A stretch of DNA of 64,000 bases from Nocardioides panzhihuensis (GTDB lineage: Bacteria; Actinomycetota; Actinomycetes; Propionibacteriales; Nocardioidaceae): contig NZ_JACBZR010000001.1 of NCBI RefSeq assembly GCF_013408335.1, positions 2,108,001 through 2,172,000 on the forward strand. Reading direction: 5' to 3'. Below the pieces are notes generated by a model. The model saw only the letters and a list, made by a program, of their open reading frames with translations. It was not told the origin of the DNA and ran no database searches. A program made the translations under genes and the position numbers. Of the stretch, positions 8,556 to 16,134 are shown in pieces (the stretch's first letter is position 1; each line of letters starts with the position of its first letter).

Positions 8556-9364
8556 CCATCTCGAGAACGACCCGGCGTCTGCTCGCCGTGGTGACCGGCC
8601 TGGTGCTGGCGGTGCTCTACGCACCGCTTGCCCTGGTCGTGGTGAACTCCTTCAACACCTCCCAGGCACTGACCTGGCCGCCCAGCGGGTTCACCACCGA
8701 GTGGTGGCAACGCGCCGCGGTCAACCCAGGAGCGCACGACGCGATCCGCACCTCGCTGGTCGTCGCGACCTGCGCCACCGTGCTGGCCCTGCTCCTCGGC
8801 ACCTTGCTCGGCCTGGCGATGCAGCGCTACTCCTTCTTCGGGAAGAACACCGTCAACCTGCTGGTGATCCTCCCGATCGCCCTTCCCGGAATCGTCACCG
8901 GCATCGCGCTGTCCAACGCGTTCTCGTCGATCCTCGGGATCCGCCTGGGATTCTTCACCCTGGTGGTGGCGCATGCGACGTTCTGCATCGTGACCGTCTT
9001 CAACAACGTGCAGGCGCGCTTGCGACGGATGGGAGGCAATCTGGAGGAGGCCTCCGCCGACCTCGGGGCGGGGATGTGGACCACGTTCCGGCTGGTCACG
9101 CTCCCCCAGCTGCGCTCCGCGCTGCTGGCCGGAGGGCTGCTGGCGTTCGCGCTCAGCTTCGACGAGATCATCGTGACGACGTTCGCGGCCGGTCCGGGCG
9201 TGACCACCCTGCCCGTCTGGATCCTGACCAACCTGTTCCGGCCCGGTCAGGCGCCGATCGTCAACGTGGTGGCCGTCGTCATGATCGTCGTCTCGGTCGC
9301 GCCGATCTGGCTCGCCCAGCGACTCTCGTCCGACCCGACCGACACGACGCGGGCGATTCACTAG
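8552..9364 (+). CDS. potC: ABC transporter permease, PotC-like
   Basis: A 270-residue membrane protein and the second half of the permease heterodimer. Six hydrophobic segments are visible, and the EAA loop reads NLEEASADLGAGMWTTFRLVTLPQ. The DEIIVTTF segment after it is typical of PotC/PhnV-type permeases. It starts in an ATGA overlap with potB. The operon appears to end here, since the next gene has its own leaderless promoter ten bases downstream. Confidence 0.9.
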   Translation: MTISRTTRRLLAVVTGLVLAVLYAPLALVVVNSFNTSQALTWPPSGFTTEWWQRAAVNPGAHDAIRTSLVVATCATVLALLLGTLLGLAMQRYSFFGKNTVNLLVILPIALPGIVTGIALSNAFSSILGIRLGFFTLVVAHATFCIVTVFNNVQARLRRMGGNLEEASADLGAGMWTTFRLVTLPQLRSALLAGGLLAFALSFDEIIVTTFAAGPGVTTLPVWILTNLFRPGQAPIVNVVAVVMIVVSVAPIWLAQRLSSDPTDTTRAIH

Positions 9365-9373
9365 GCTTCACTC

Positions 9374-10297
9374 GTGCCTGAACCTCGAATGCTCCTGCTG
9401 GACACCGCGTCGCTCTACTTCCGCGCCTTCTTCGGCGTGCCTGAGATCAAGGCGGAGGACGGCACTCCGGTCAACGCCGTCCGAGGCCTGCTGGAGTTCA
9501 TCTCCCGCCTGGTCAACGACTACTCTCCCACCGATCTGGTGTGCTGCTGGGACAACGACTGGCGCCCGCAGTGGCGGGTCGACCTGATCCCCTCCTACAA
9601 GTCCCACCGCGTGGTCGAGGAGGTCGAGACCGCCCCCGACGTCGAGGAGGTCCCCGACCCGCTGCAGGTGCAGGTCCCGATCATCCGCGAGGTGCTCGCC
9701 GCGGCCGGGATCTGCGTCATCGGCGCCGACGGCTACGAGGCCGACGACGTGATCGGCACCCTCGCCACCGGCGCGGGGATGCCGGTCGACGTCGTCACCG
9801 GCGACCGCGACCTGTTCCAGCTGGTCGACGACACGGCCGGCGTACGCATCCTCTACCCGACCCGTGGCGTGGGCGATCCCGACCTGGTCGACGAGAGGTG
9901 GGTGCTCGCCAAGTACGGGATCAGCGCCGCGCAGTACGCCGACTTCGCGACGATGCGCGGCGACTCCTCCGACGGGCTGCCGGGAGTGAAGGGCGTCGGC
10001 GACAAGACCGCCGCCAAGCTGCTCGACCAGTTCGGAGACCTGGAGGGGATCATCGCCGCCGTCGCCGACCCGACCACCTCGCTGACCAAGTCCCAGCGTC
10101 AGAGGTTCATCGACGCGGTCGACTATCTGGCAGTCGCGCCGAAGGTCGTGGCCGTGGCCCGGGACCTCCCGCTGGACCGCAGCCGTACGACACTGCCCAG
10201 CGCTCCGGCCGACCCGACTCGTCTGTACGAGCTCGCCGCGACGTACAACCTCACCTCGCCCGTCGCGCGCCTGGAAGCCGCTCTCGCCCGGGTGTGA
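9374..10297 (+). CDS. 5'-3' exonuclease (FEN-like, Pol I N-terminal domain type)
   Basis: A 307-residue stand-alone flap-type exonuclease, like the N-terminal domain of DNA polymerase I. Metal-binding acidic residues occur in LLLDTASLYFRAFF (about residues 7-20), VCCWDNDW, GADGYEADDVIGTLA and VVTGDRDLFQLVD. The helix-hairpin-helix DNA-binding segment is GDSSDGLPGVKGVGDKTAAKLL. It probably removes RNA primers or flaps in replication and repair. The GTG at 9374 is preceded by TAGGCT exactly six bases upstream and lacks a ribosome-binding site, suggesting a leaderless transcript. Confidence 0.93.
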   Translation: MPEPRMLLLDTASLYFRAFFGVPEIKAEDGTPVNAVRGLLEFISRLVNDYSPTDLVCCWDNDWRPQWRVDLIPSYKSHRVVEEVETAPDVEEVPDPLQVQVPIIREVLAAAGICVIGADGYEADDVIGTLATGAGMPVDVVTGDRDLFQLVDDTAGVRILYPTRGVGDPDLVDERWVLAKYGISAAQYADFATMRGDSSDGLPGVKGVGDKTAAKLLDQFGDLEGIIAAVADPTTSLTKSQRQRFIDAVDYLAVAPKVVAVARDLPLDRSRTTLPSAPADPTRLYELAATYNLTSPVARLEAALARV

Positions 10298-10398
10298 CCG
10301 GGGTCTACGCGACTCGGTTCAGAAAGTTCGTAGAAACGGCATCATCACCTGCGTACCGCTCCGTCTCCTTGGCAAGACCACCAAGAAGGAGCGGACGA

Positions 10399-10836
10399 AT
10401 GAGCGACATCAAGCACCCGGCAGTGCAGCAGGACATCCAGATCTCGTGCCTCGACCCCTGGGGCCGCACGGTCGAGGTGCCGACCACCCTCGGCTACCGC
10501 GAGAGCGACCCGTACGCAGTGAGCCTGACCTTCCACTCCGGGGCCGGTGACGTCGAGTGGGTCGTCTCCCGCACCCTGATGCTGCAGGGCCTGGCCGCGC
10601 CCGCCGGCGAGGGCGACGTGAAGATCTACCCGAGCATCGACGAGGACGCCAAGGCTGTCGCCGTCTTCGACTTCAGCTCCCCCGACGGCCGCCTGATCGC
10701 GACCGCCGATTCCAGCGAGGTGCAGACGTTCCTCGGCAAGTCCTTCTCGGCCGTCCCGGTCGGCGCCGAGGGCCAGCACATGGACCTCGATGCGCTGGTC
10801 GCGGACCTGCTCGGCACCTCCTCCGACGTCGAGTAG
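10399..10836 (+). CDS. SsgA-like sporulation/cell-division regulator (SALP family)
   Basis: A 145-residue protein of typical SsgA/SsgB length. Recognisable stretches are VPTTLGYRESDPYAVSLTFH (about residues 30-49), VEWVVSRTLMLQGL, the GDVKIYPS element and LIATADSSEVQTFLGKSF. SALPs occur only in actinobacteria and steer septum placement and FtsZ recruitment; in non-sporulating genera the role is less clear. ATG 10399 follows AAGGAG by seven bases. A possible hairpin (10365-10391) covers that ribosome-binding site. A strong terminator follows at 10868-10901, so this is a one-gene unit. Confidence 0.92.
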   Translation: MSDIKHPAVQQDIQISCLDPWGRTVEVPTTLGYRESDPYAVSLTFHSGAGDVEWVVSRTLMLQGLAAPAGEGDVKIYPSIDEDAKAVAVFDFSSPDGRLIATADSSEVQTFLGKSFSAVPVGAEGQHMDLDALVADLLGTSSDVE

Positions 10837-10867
10837 GCACTCCGCCCGTCTGCTCCTTCGTCTTCGC

Positions 10868-10901
10868 ACCCTCTCGTCCCGGCTGTCCGGCACGAGAGGG
10901 T
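10868..10901 (+). terminator. Rho-independent terminator of the SsgA-like gene
   Basis: A perfect 10-bp inverted repeat, ACCCTCTCGT and ACGAGAGGGT, with a 14-base loop, followed by TTCGTCGTTTT. It lies 32 bp after the SsgA-like stop codon. Confidence 0.8.
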
Positions 10902-10992
10902 TCGTCGTTTTCGCTGGCCGGAAGTGCGCTCTCGCCGTTGCCGCGTCAACTGTGATAGTGATGTGCGTCACGCGTCTCTCTCGGAGGTCACA

Positions 10993-12390
10993 TTGCTTCC
11001 CGCTTTCCTGTCTCGCGAGCGAACGGTCGCCGGTCCCGGCTTCAGCCGTTGGCTCATCCCGCCCGCCGCTCTCGCGGTCCATCTCTGCATCGGCCAGGTG
11101 TACGCCACCAGCGTCTACAAGACCGCCCTGGTCGAGCACTTCGACACGAGCCAGACCGCGATCGGAGTTATCTTCTCGATCGCGATCGTGATGCTCGGTC
11201 TCTCAGCCGCGGTGATGGGCACCTGGGTCGACCGCAACGGACCCCGCGCGGCGATGACCGCGGCCGCGATCTTCTGGGCCTCTGGATTCTTCATCGGTGC
11301 CCTCGGTATCGGCACCGGCCAGCTGTGGCTGGTCTACCTCGGCTACGGCGTCGTCGGCGGTATCGGTCTCGGGATCGGCTACATCTCCCCTGTCTCCACG
11401 CTGATCAAGTGGTTCCCGGACCGGCCCGGCCTGGCGACAGGCATGGCGATCATGGGCTTCGGTGGTGGCGCGATGATCGCCAGCCCGTTGAGCGGCCGGC
11501 TCCTGTCGATCTACGACCCGTCCTTCACCGGCGACGGCACCACGGTGCCCGACGGGCATGCGGTGATGATGCTCTTCCTCACCCTGGGCGTCGTCTACCT
11601 GGTCTTCATGTCCTTCGGCGCGGCCACGGTCCGGGTCCCGCCGGCGGGCTGGACGCCGGCCGGCTGGGACCCGGCAACCGTCAAGGCGAAGAAGCTCGTC
11701 ACCACGGCGAGCGTCTCGGCGAACAGTGCGATCCGGACTCGGGCGTTCTGGTTGGTGTGGATCGTGCTCTTCTGCAACGTCACCGCCGGCATCGGGATCC
11801 TCGAGCAGGCGGCCCCGATGATCCAGGACTTCTTCCGCGTCGATGGGGTGTCCTCGGTCAGCGCCGCGGCGGCCGGAGGCTTCGTGGGGTTGCTCTCGAT
11901 CGCCAACATGGCCGGTCGCTTCGTGTGGTCCTCGACCTCCGACGTCATCGGCCGCAAGCCGATCTACATGATGTACCTCGGGGTCGGCCTGGTCCTCTAC
12001 CTCCTGCTGGCGACAGTCGGAGACGCCTCGATGGCGCTCTTCGTGCTGCTCGCCGTGGTGATCCTGTCCTTCTACGGCGGCGGCTTCGCGACCGTGCCCG
12101 CCTACCTGCGCGACCTCTTCGGCACCTTCCAGGTCGGCGCCATCCACGGCCGCCTCCTGACCGCCTGGTCGGCGGCCGGGATCGCCGGACCGCTCATCAT
12201 CAACGCCTTCCTGGACGCGCAGGGTGAGCCCGGCACGCTCACCGCGGAGGCCTACCGCCCGGCACTGCTGACCATGGTCGGCGTCCTCGCGGTCGGCTTC
12301 GTCGCCAACCTCCTGGTCCGCCAGGTCCCCGACAGGTTCCACGAACCGAAGTCCACCGATCCCGCCGAGACCGAGAGGAGCGCGGCATGA
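10993..12390 (+). CDS. MFS transporter, OFA (oxalate/formate antiporter) family
   Basis: A 465-residue protein with about twelve membrane segments. Typical OFA features are IGQVYATSVYKTALVEHF near the N-terminus, GTWVDRNGPR as the MFS loop 2-3 motif, and GYISPVSTLIKWFPDRPGLATG, a family hallmark. The start is taken as TTG 10993 because GGAGG (10983-10987) is five bases upstream and the encoded protein begins where family members do. Its stop overlaps a 33-codon gene, the small partner found with OFA transporters in many actinobacteria. Substrates of this branch are monocarboxylates or oxalate; the exact one is not visible. Confidence 0.88.
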   Translation: MLPAFLSRERTVAGPGFSRWLIPPAALAVHLCIGQVYATSVYKTALVEHFDTSQTAIGVIFSIAIVMLGLSAAVMGTWVDRNGPRAAMTAAAIFWASGFFIGALGIGTGQLWLVYLGYGVVGGIGLGIGYISPVSTLIKWFPDRPGLATGMAIMGFGGGAMIASPLSGRLLSIYDPSFTGDGTTVPDGHAVMMLFLTLGVVYLVFMSFGAATVRVPPAGWTPAGWDPATVKAKKLVTTASVSANSAIRTRAFWLVWIVLFCNVTAGIGILEQAAPMIQDFFRVDGVSSVSAAAAGGFVGLLSIANMAGRFVWSSTSDVIGRKPIYMMYLGVGLVLYLLLATVGDASMALFVLLAVVILSFYGGGFATVPAYLRDLFGTFQVGAIHGRLLTAWSAAGIAGPLIINAFLDAQGEPGTLTAEAYRPALLTMVGVLAVGFVANLLVRQVPDRFHEPKSTDPAETERSAA

Positions 12391-12488
12391 ACCCCAAGGT
12401 CACAGGCGCCTGGGCCCTGGTCGGGATCCCCCTGGCCTACGGGATCATCGAGACGCTGCGCCGCGCGGCGCAGCTCTTCACCGGCTGA
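12387..12488 (+). CDS. Small single-span partner of the OFA transporter (MFS transporter small subunit)
   Basis: A 33-codon gene starting in an ATGA overlap with the transporter stop (12387-12390). The peptide starts MNPKVTGAWALVGIPLAYG and continues IIETLRRAAQLFTG, giving one amphipathic membrane helix with a positively charged end. Database annotation pipelines name such peptides MFS transporter small subunit; direct evidence of function is scarce. AGAGGAG (12374-12380) lies seven bases upstream of its ATG. The tight coupling argues it is real rather than random. Confidence 0.7.
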   Translation: MNPKVTGAWALVGIPLAYGIIETLRRAAQLFTG

Positions 12489-12505
12489 GCTCCGTCGCTG
12501 GTCGA

Positions 12506-13327
12506 TCAGAGGCCGAGCAGGCTCGACTCGTTCGTACGCCAGGCCTCCTGCGCCGCCCGGGTCACCGGGCCGTGCGGGAGGGTGCGCGTGCCCCACTCGG
12601 TGACAGCCTGCACGTCGCGCAGGCTGGAGGTGAGGAAGACCTCGGTGGCGTACTCCTCCACCTCGGCGAGCGGCTCGTCGGTCTCCTCGGCGCCGAACCA
12701 CTCCAGCACCAGGGCCCGGGTGATCCCGGCCAACGGACCGCTGGAGAGCGTCGGCGTCTTGAGCGCACCGTCGAGCACGTAGAAGACGTTGCTCCCGGTG
12801 CCCTCGCACAGGTCGCCGACGGTGTTGGCGAAGATCGCCTCGCTGGCCCCGTGCTTGTGAGCCTCGGCGAGGGCGATGACGTTCTCGGCGTACGACGTCG
12901 TCTTCAGGCCGGACGTCGCACCGTGCTCGTTGCGGCGCCACGGCACACTGACGACCTTCGTCTCGGCCGGCAGGGGCGTCGCGTCCTCGAGGCCGACCAT
13001 GATCGTCGGTGCCACCTCCGCGCGACCCGACCCGAACGGCGCCGGCCCACCCGTGACGGTGATCCGCAGGCGCCCGTACGCCGTCGGGCCCGCGCCCAGC
13101 ACAGCCTCGACGCCCTTCGTGACGAGCGTGCGGTCAAACGCGGGCAGTCCAAGCCCGTTCGCAGAGCGTTCGAGGCGGTCGAGATGGAGGGCGAGCCCGA
13201 ACGGCCGGTCCTCGATCACCTTGAGCGTCTCGAAGACGCCGTCGCCGACGACCAGACCATGGTCGCGGACGGAGACCGCCGGGGCGGCCGGGTTGTCGAG
13301 AAGATGACCATCGATCCACGCGCGCAT
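12506..13327 (-). CDS. pabC: Aminotransferase class IV, aminodeoxychorismate lyase-like
   Basis: A 273-residue PLP enzyme of fold type IV. The catalytic lysine is in SGLKTTSYAENVIAL (about residue 140), the cofactor phosphate contacts in GSNVFYVLDGALKTP and GITRALVLEWF, and RDHGLVVGDGVFET is the conserved N-terminal motif. PabC releases pyruvate from aminodeoxychorismate to make p-aminobenzoate for folate; branched-chain or D-amino acid aminotransferases share the fold, so the precise reaction is moderately certain. ATG 13327 has TAGAGT exactly six bases upstream and no ribosome-binding site (leaderless). It is convergent with the OFA pair, 17 bp apart. Confidence 0.82.
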   Translation of the reverse strand: MRAWIDGHLLDNPAAPAVSVRDHGLVVGDGVFETLKVIEDRPFGLALHLDRLERSANGLGLPAFDRTLVTKGVEAVLGAGPTAYGRLRITVTGGPAPFGSGRAEVAPTIMVGLEDATPLPAETKVVSVPWRRNEHGATSGLKTTSYAENVIALAEAHKHGASEAIFANTVGDLCEGTGSNVFYVLDGALKTPTLSSGPLAGITRALVLEWFGAEETDEPLAEVEEYATEVFLTSSLRDVQAVTEWGTRTLPHGPVTRAAQEAWRTNESSLLGL

Positions 13328-13421
13328 GCTGCAACTCTAAAACGTCCCTGATCAGAGCCGGGAAAGCGCGCCGGTGCGACCTTCGAGATGTCGAGCGAAT
13401 GACACGGAGGTGACCCCCGAT

Positions 13422-13450
13422 TTGTGGCCGCCACGTGCCTCCGTTAATGT
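13422..13450 (+). promoter_or_regulatory. Predicted promoter of the tRNA-Gly/Cys/Val cluster
   Basis: TTGTGG (13422-13427) and TAATGT (13445-13450) are spaced 17 bp apart, 45 bp before tRNA-Gly. The TAATGT box with a following TTCTTCTCG also appears before the second tRNA-Gly (57373-57388), supporting a promoter role. Confidence 0.5.
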
Positions 13451-13495
13451 TCTTCTCGTCGCCAAGGGCACGGGAAACCGGGTCCGAAGCAGCAA

Positions 13496-13568
13496 GCGGA
13501 CGTAGCTCAGTTGGTAGAGCGCAACCTTGCCAAGGTTGAGGTCGCGAGTTCGAGCCTCGTCGTCCGCT
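13496..13568 (+). tRNA. tRNA-Gly (anticodon GCC)
   Basis: 73 nt with a 7-bp acceptor stem (GCGGACG/CGTCCGC) and U discriminator, a D-loop AGCTCAGTTGGTAGAGC, anticodon arm CCTTGCCAAGG with GCC at 13529-13531, and a TTCGAGCC T-loop. No CCA is encoded. An identical copy is at 57391-57463. Confidence 0.97.
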
Positions 13569-13603
13569 CGGAGTAGGTCTCCACCGGAGGCAATGCCTCC
13601 AGC

Positions 13604-13674
13604 GGTGGGTTGGCCGAGAGGCGAGGCAACGGACTGCAAATCCGTGTACACGGGTTCAAATCCCGTACCCACCT
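13604..13674 (+). tRNA. tRNA-Cys (anticodon GCA)
   Basis: 71 nt with acceptor stem GGTGGGT/ACCCACC and U73, as expected for tRNA-Cys. The anticodon arm GGACTGCAAATCC places GCA at 13636-13638, and the T-arm is CGGGTTCAAATCCCG. It is 35 bp after tRNA-Gly. Confidence 0.97.
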
Positions 13675-13722
13675 CGAAGCACCACCCTGATGTAAACTGC
13701 AGGACACAAACTGAATAACCAC

Positions 13723-13794
13723 GGACGATTGGCGCAGCGGTAGCGCGCTTCCTTGACACGGAAGAGGTCACTGGTTCAAACCCAGTATCGTCCA
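13723..13794 (+). tRNA. tRNA-Val (anticodon GAC)
   Basis: 72 nt with acceptor stem GGACGAT/ATCGTCC and A73. The anticodon arm CTTCCTTGACACGGAAG gives GAC at 13755-13757; the T-arm is CTGGTTCAAACCCAG. It is the last member of the three-tRNA cluster. Confidence 0.97.
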
Positions 13795-13798
13795 CAGA

Positions 13799-13840
13799 AA
13801 ACTAGTCCCTGATCTGCAGTGATGCAGTCAGGGGCTAGTT
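13799..13840 (+). terminator. Strong hairpin terminator after the tRNA cluster
   Basis: AACTAGTCCCTGA pairs with TCAGGGGCTAGTT over 13 bp (one G-U pair), and an inner CTGCA/TGCAG stem with a GTGA loop extends it to a near-continuous 18-bp hairpin. It begins four bases after tRNA-Val and is followed by CGATTTCG. Confidence 0.85.
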
Positions 13841-13861
13841 CGATTTCGAACCCTGCGCTCC

Positions 13862-14647
13862 TCAGTGCATGACCTCATCAACGCGCGTGATCCGTTTGAG
13901 GAAGTCTGAGGCGCGCGGGGGAAGGCAGGCGAACAGGCGGCCTTGGACCGCGATCTCCCGCGGGACGCAGACCTCGAGGGCACCGGACCGCAGCGCTTCG
14001 ACGATGCGTTCGGCGACCATGGCGGGCTCGACCACGCGGACACCGACCGCGTTCTTGAAGTCGGTGGTCATGTCGGTTCGAATGACGCCCGGCATCACCA
14101 CGGTGGTGCGCACACCACTCCCCCGCAGCTCGCCGCGGAGCGCTCGGGTGAACCCCAGGACGGCATGCTTGGTCGCGCTGTAGGCGGCGCCGTTGGCGGT
14201 GGCGACCATGCCTGCGCTGGATGCCATGTTCACCAAGTGGCCGTCACCGCGGGTCAGGAACCGCTCCAGCGCAAGACGGGACCCGGTGATGACCCCCTTG
14301 ATGTTGACGTCGAGCTGAAGATCCACCGACGCGTCGTCAGTGGCAGCCAGAGGCCCCATGCGCAGGACTCCCGCGTTGTTGACCAGCGCGTCGAGGGGCC
14401 CGAGCTCCGCCTCTGCGGAGTCCAGGTACGACTGGAAGGAGGCCTTGTCTCGTACGTCCAGGACGTATCCGCGCGCGGAGGGGCCCAGCCGCGCTGCGGC
14501 GTCCATGACGAGATCGGCCTCGACGTCGCCGATGGCGACCCGCATGCCGGCCTCGGCGCACCTCTGGGCGACGGCGAACCCGATGCCGCGTGCGCCACCC
14601 GTGATGGCGACGACCTTGCCGTTCAGTTCGTGTTTGGCGTGCCTCAT
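13862..14647 (-). CDS. Short-chain dehydrogenase/reductase (SDR)
   Basis: A 261-residue classical SDR. The NAD(P) loop TGGARGIG is near residue 16, NNAG lies mid-protein, and the catalytic residues are Ser in MASSAGMV and YSATK. A PGVIRTDM segment follows as usual. The start is ATG 14647, since GGAGG lies five bases upstream, rather than the ATG at 14659. It sits 33 bp after the lipase on the same strand and is probably co-transcribed with it. With the lipase and the flavin monooxygenase it would form an alcohol to ketone to ester to acid sequence (inference); the substrate is unknown. Confidence 0.9.
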   Translation of the reverse strand: MRHAKHELNGKVVAITGGARGIGFAVAQRCAEAGMRVAIGDVEADLVMDAAARLGPSARGYVLDVRDKASFQSYLDSAEAELGPLDALVNNAGVLRMGPLAATDDASVDLQLDVNIKGVITGSRLALERFLTRGDGHLVNMASSAGMVATANGAAYSATKHAVLGFTRALRGELRGSGVRTTVVMPGVIRTDMTTDFKNAVGVRVVEPAMVAERIVEALRSGALEVCVPREIAVQGRLFACLPPRASDFLKRITRVDEVMH

Positions 14648-14680
14648 GAGGGCCTCCATCAGGGATCGTGTGGGTACGGC

Positions 14681-16033
14681 TCAGGGGGTGAGGACGTTGC
14701 CTGGGGCAATGCGCCCGCAGTTCGACGGGGCGTCGATGCCGGCGAACCGGTTGTTCAGCCAGGTGATCGCCACCGGCGCCCATACCGCGGTGGTGCTGTT
14801 GTGTCCGGTGAGGTCGTACTGGGTGTACTTGATGTCGCGGTTCCCGTCGTCGCAGAACTGCCGGGCCAGCGTCCGTACATCTCCAGCGATCATCACTCCG
14901 TCACCGGGGCCGATGCCAGGTTTGTTGCCCAGGGTCCCCTCCTGCCACCCGGCGGCGCCCTGGCCGATGAACATCGGGATGGTCGGCGTAGGAGCGGTAG
15001 CCATGTTGACCTCGTCCAGGAGGTCTGCAAGCACGCGGACGGAGGTGAAGTCGGCATACTCGGGCTTGGCAAGCTGCTGCCAGGTCAAGCCTGGATAGCG
15101 GCCGTTGACCTCCAGGATCGAGGCGTCCTGCATATCCGCGAAGACCTGTTGCCCGTAGGCGTTGAGGTAGGGCGTGAGGTCGACGCCCTTGGCTCGGGCG
15201 ACGCCGGCGATGGCCATCGGAGCCACGCCAGCCCAGAAGGCTGAACCGCTGACGTAGGACAGGTTGCGGACCGGGTCGACGAGCACGCCACCGTCAGTCG
15301 CGCCGACGAGTCGTGCATTGATGTCGGGCGCATAGCCCGGCGCCAGCTGCGCAGCCCAGTTGGTGGCGATGGCGCCGCCGGAGTAGCCGATCATGCCGAA
15401 CTCGGTGTTCTGCGTCAGGCCGGTGGCGGAGGAGTTGCCGGCCGCCCGCATCGAGTCCAACGTGTTGATGCCGTACTCGGGGCCGTAGCCGAAGTCTGCG
15501 GTCTGACCTTCGGTGTCGGGCACGACCACGGTGTATCCCTGGGCGAGAAGTGGGACGAGGAAGATCGCCTCGGCGTTTGCGATGAGTCCTCCCAGCCCGA
15601 CGTTGCCGGCGATGGCATGCGATGGGCCGTCCTCAGGATTCATCGAGTCGTAGAACGACTGGTACGACACCGCACGCGTGGACGAGGACCCGGGCGTCTT
15701 CAACACTGTGGTGACGTTGGCGGTCGGCTTCCCCTGGGCGTCTTGCGTGCGGTAGAGGAGCTGCACCGCGGTGACCGGCGTAGGTAGTCCAACGACGCTG
15801 TAGGGCACCGTTCTGGTCGCGAGCACCGCGCCGGGAGCAAGGGACGCGAGCGGTGTCGAGCCGGTATAGACGTAGAACGAGTCGCTTGGCGCTGCCGCTG
15901 CGTACGCCGGCGGGGTCTCGCTCACTCCGAGGAATGTGATCGAGAGGGTGAGGGCCAGCGCTGTCGCACTGAAACCACGACGCAGGGTCGGGTCGGTCCG
16001 CCCAGGCGTCATCTGGTTGGGGCGTGGTCGCAT
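14681..16033 (-). CDS. Secreted lipase/esterase, LIP (secretory lipase) family
   Basis: A 450-residue alpha/beta hydrolase with an N-terminal signal peptide (basic MRPRPNQ... start, a hydrophobic ALALTLSITFLG core, cleavage near AYAAAA). The serine nucleophile is in GMIGYSGGAIATNW (about residue 215). The VVPDTEGQTADFGYG segment and the histidine in YDLTGHNSTTAVWAP fit secretory lipases of the Candida Lip/actinobacterial type. It is divergent from the AraC regulator; two tandem operator-like repeats (16096-16134) lie between them. It probably hydrolyses esters outside the cell or at the envelope. Confidence 0.87.
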   Translation of the reverse strand: MRPRPNQMTPGRTDPTLRRGFSATALALTLSITFLGVSETPPAYAAAAPSDSFYVYTGSTPLASLAPGAVLATRTVPYSVVGLPTPVTAVQLLYRTQDAQGKPTANVTTVLKTPGSSSTRAVSYQSFYDSMNPEDGPSHAIAGNVGLGGLIANAEAIFLVPLLAQGYTVVVPDTEGQTADFGYGPEYGINTLDSMRAAGNSSATGLTQNTEFGMIGYSGGAIATNWAAQLAPGYAPDINARLVGATDGGVLVDPVRNLSYVSGSAFWAGVAPMAIAGVARAKGVDLTPYLNAYGQQVFADMQDASILEVNGRYPGLTWQQLAKPEYADFTSVRVLADLLDEVNMATAPTPTIPMFIGQGAAGWQEGTLGNKPGIGPGDGVMIAGDVRTLARQFCDDGNRDIKYTQYDLTGHNSTTAVWAPVAITWLNNRFAGIDAPSNCGRIAPGNVLTP

Positions 16034-16095
16034 CGCGACTCCTTGAGAGTGAAGAACGTGAGGCGGCTCACACTGTCAGCGACGAGACGCGGTGT

Positions 16096-16134
16096 CTTGA
16101 CACGCAAGGACGAATCCTTGACATTTGCGGACAT
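16096..16134. promoter_or_regulatory. Paired operator, two direct repeats 21 bp apart, between lipase and araC-type gene
   Basis: Two copies of CTTGAC-N6-GGAC(AT) begin at 16096 and 16117, exactly 21 bp (two helical turns) apart. The same motif, in inverted direction and again as a 21-bp-spaced pair, precedes the flavin monooxygenase (17181-17220). Spaced direct repeats of this kind are typical of AraC-family binding. The second copy overlaps the predicted regulator start codon, which would allow autoregulation. TTGAC alone could be read as a -35 box, but the repeated downstream GGAC half and the second locus favour an operator. Confidence 0.65.

Noticed and set aside
12489..12505. Terminator between the OFA small-subunit gene and pabC
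   Set aside because: The 17-bp gap is too short and shows no stem.
16096..16122. The two TTGAC sequences as ordinary -35 boxes
   Set aside because: No matching TANNNT box lies at 16-18 bp from either, and the sequences recur with a GGAC partner and identical 21-bp spacing before the monooxygenase.
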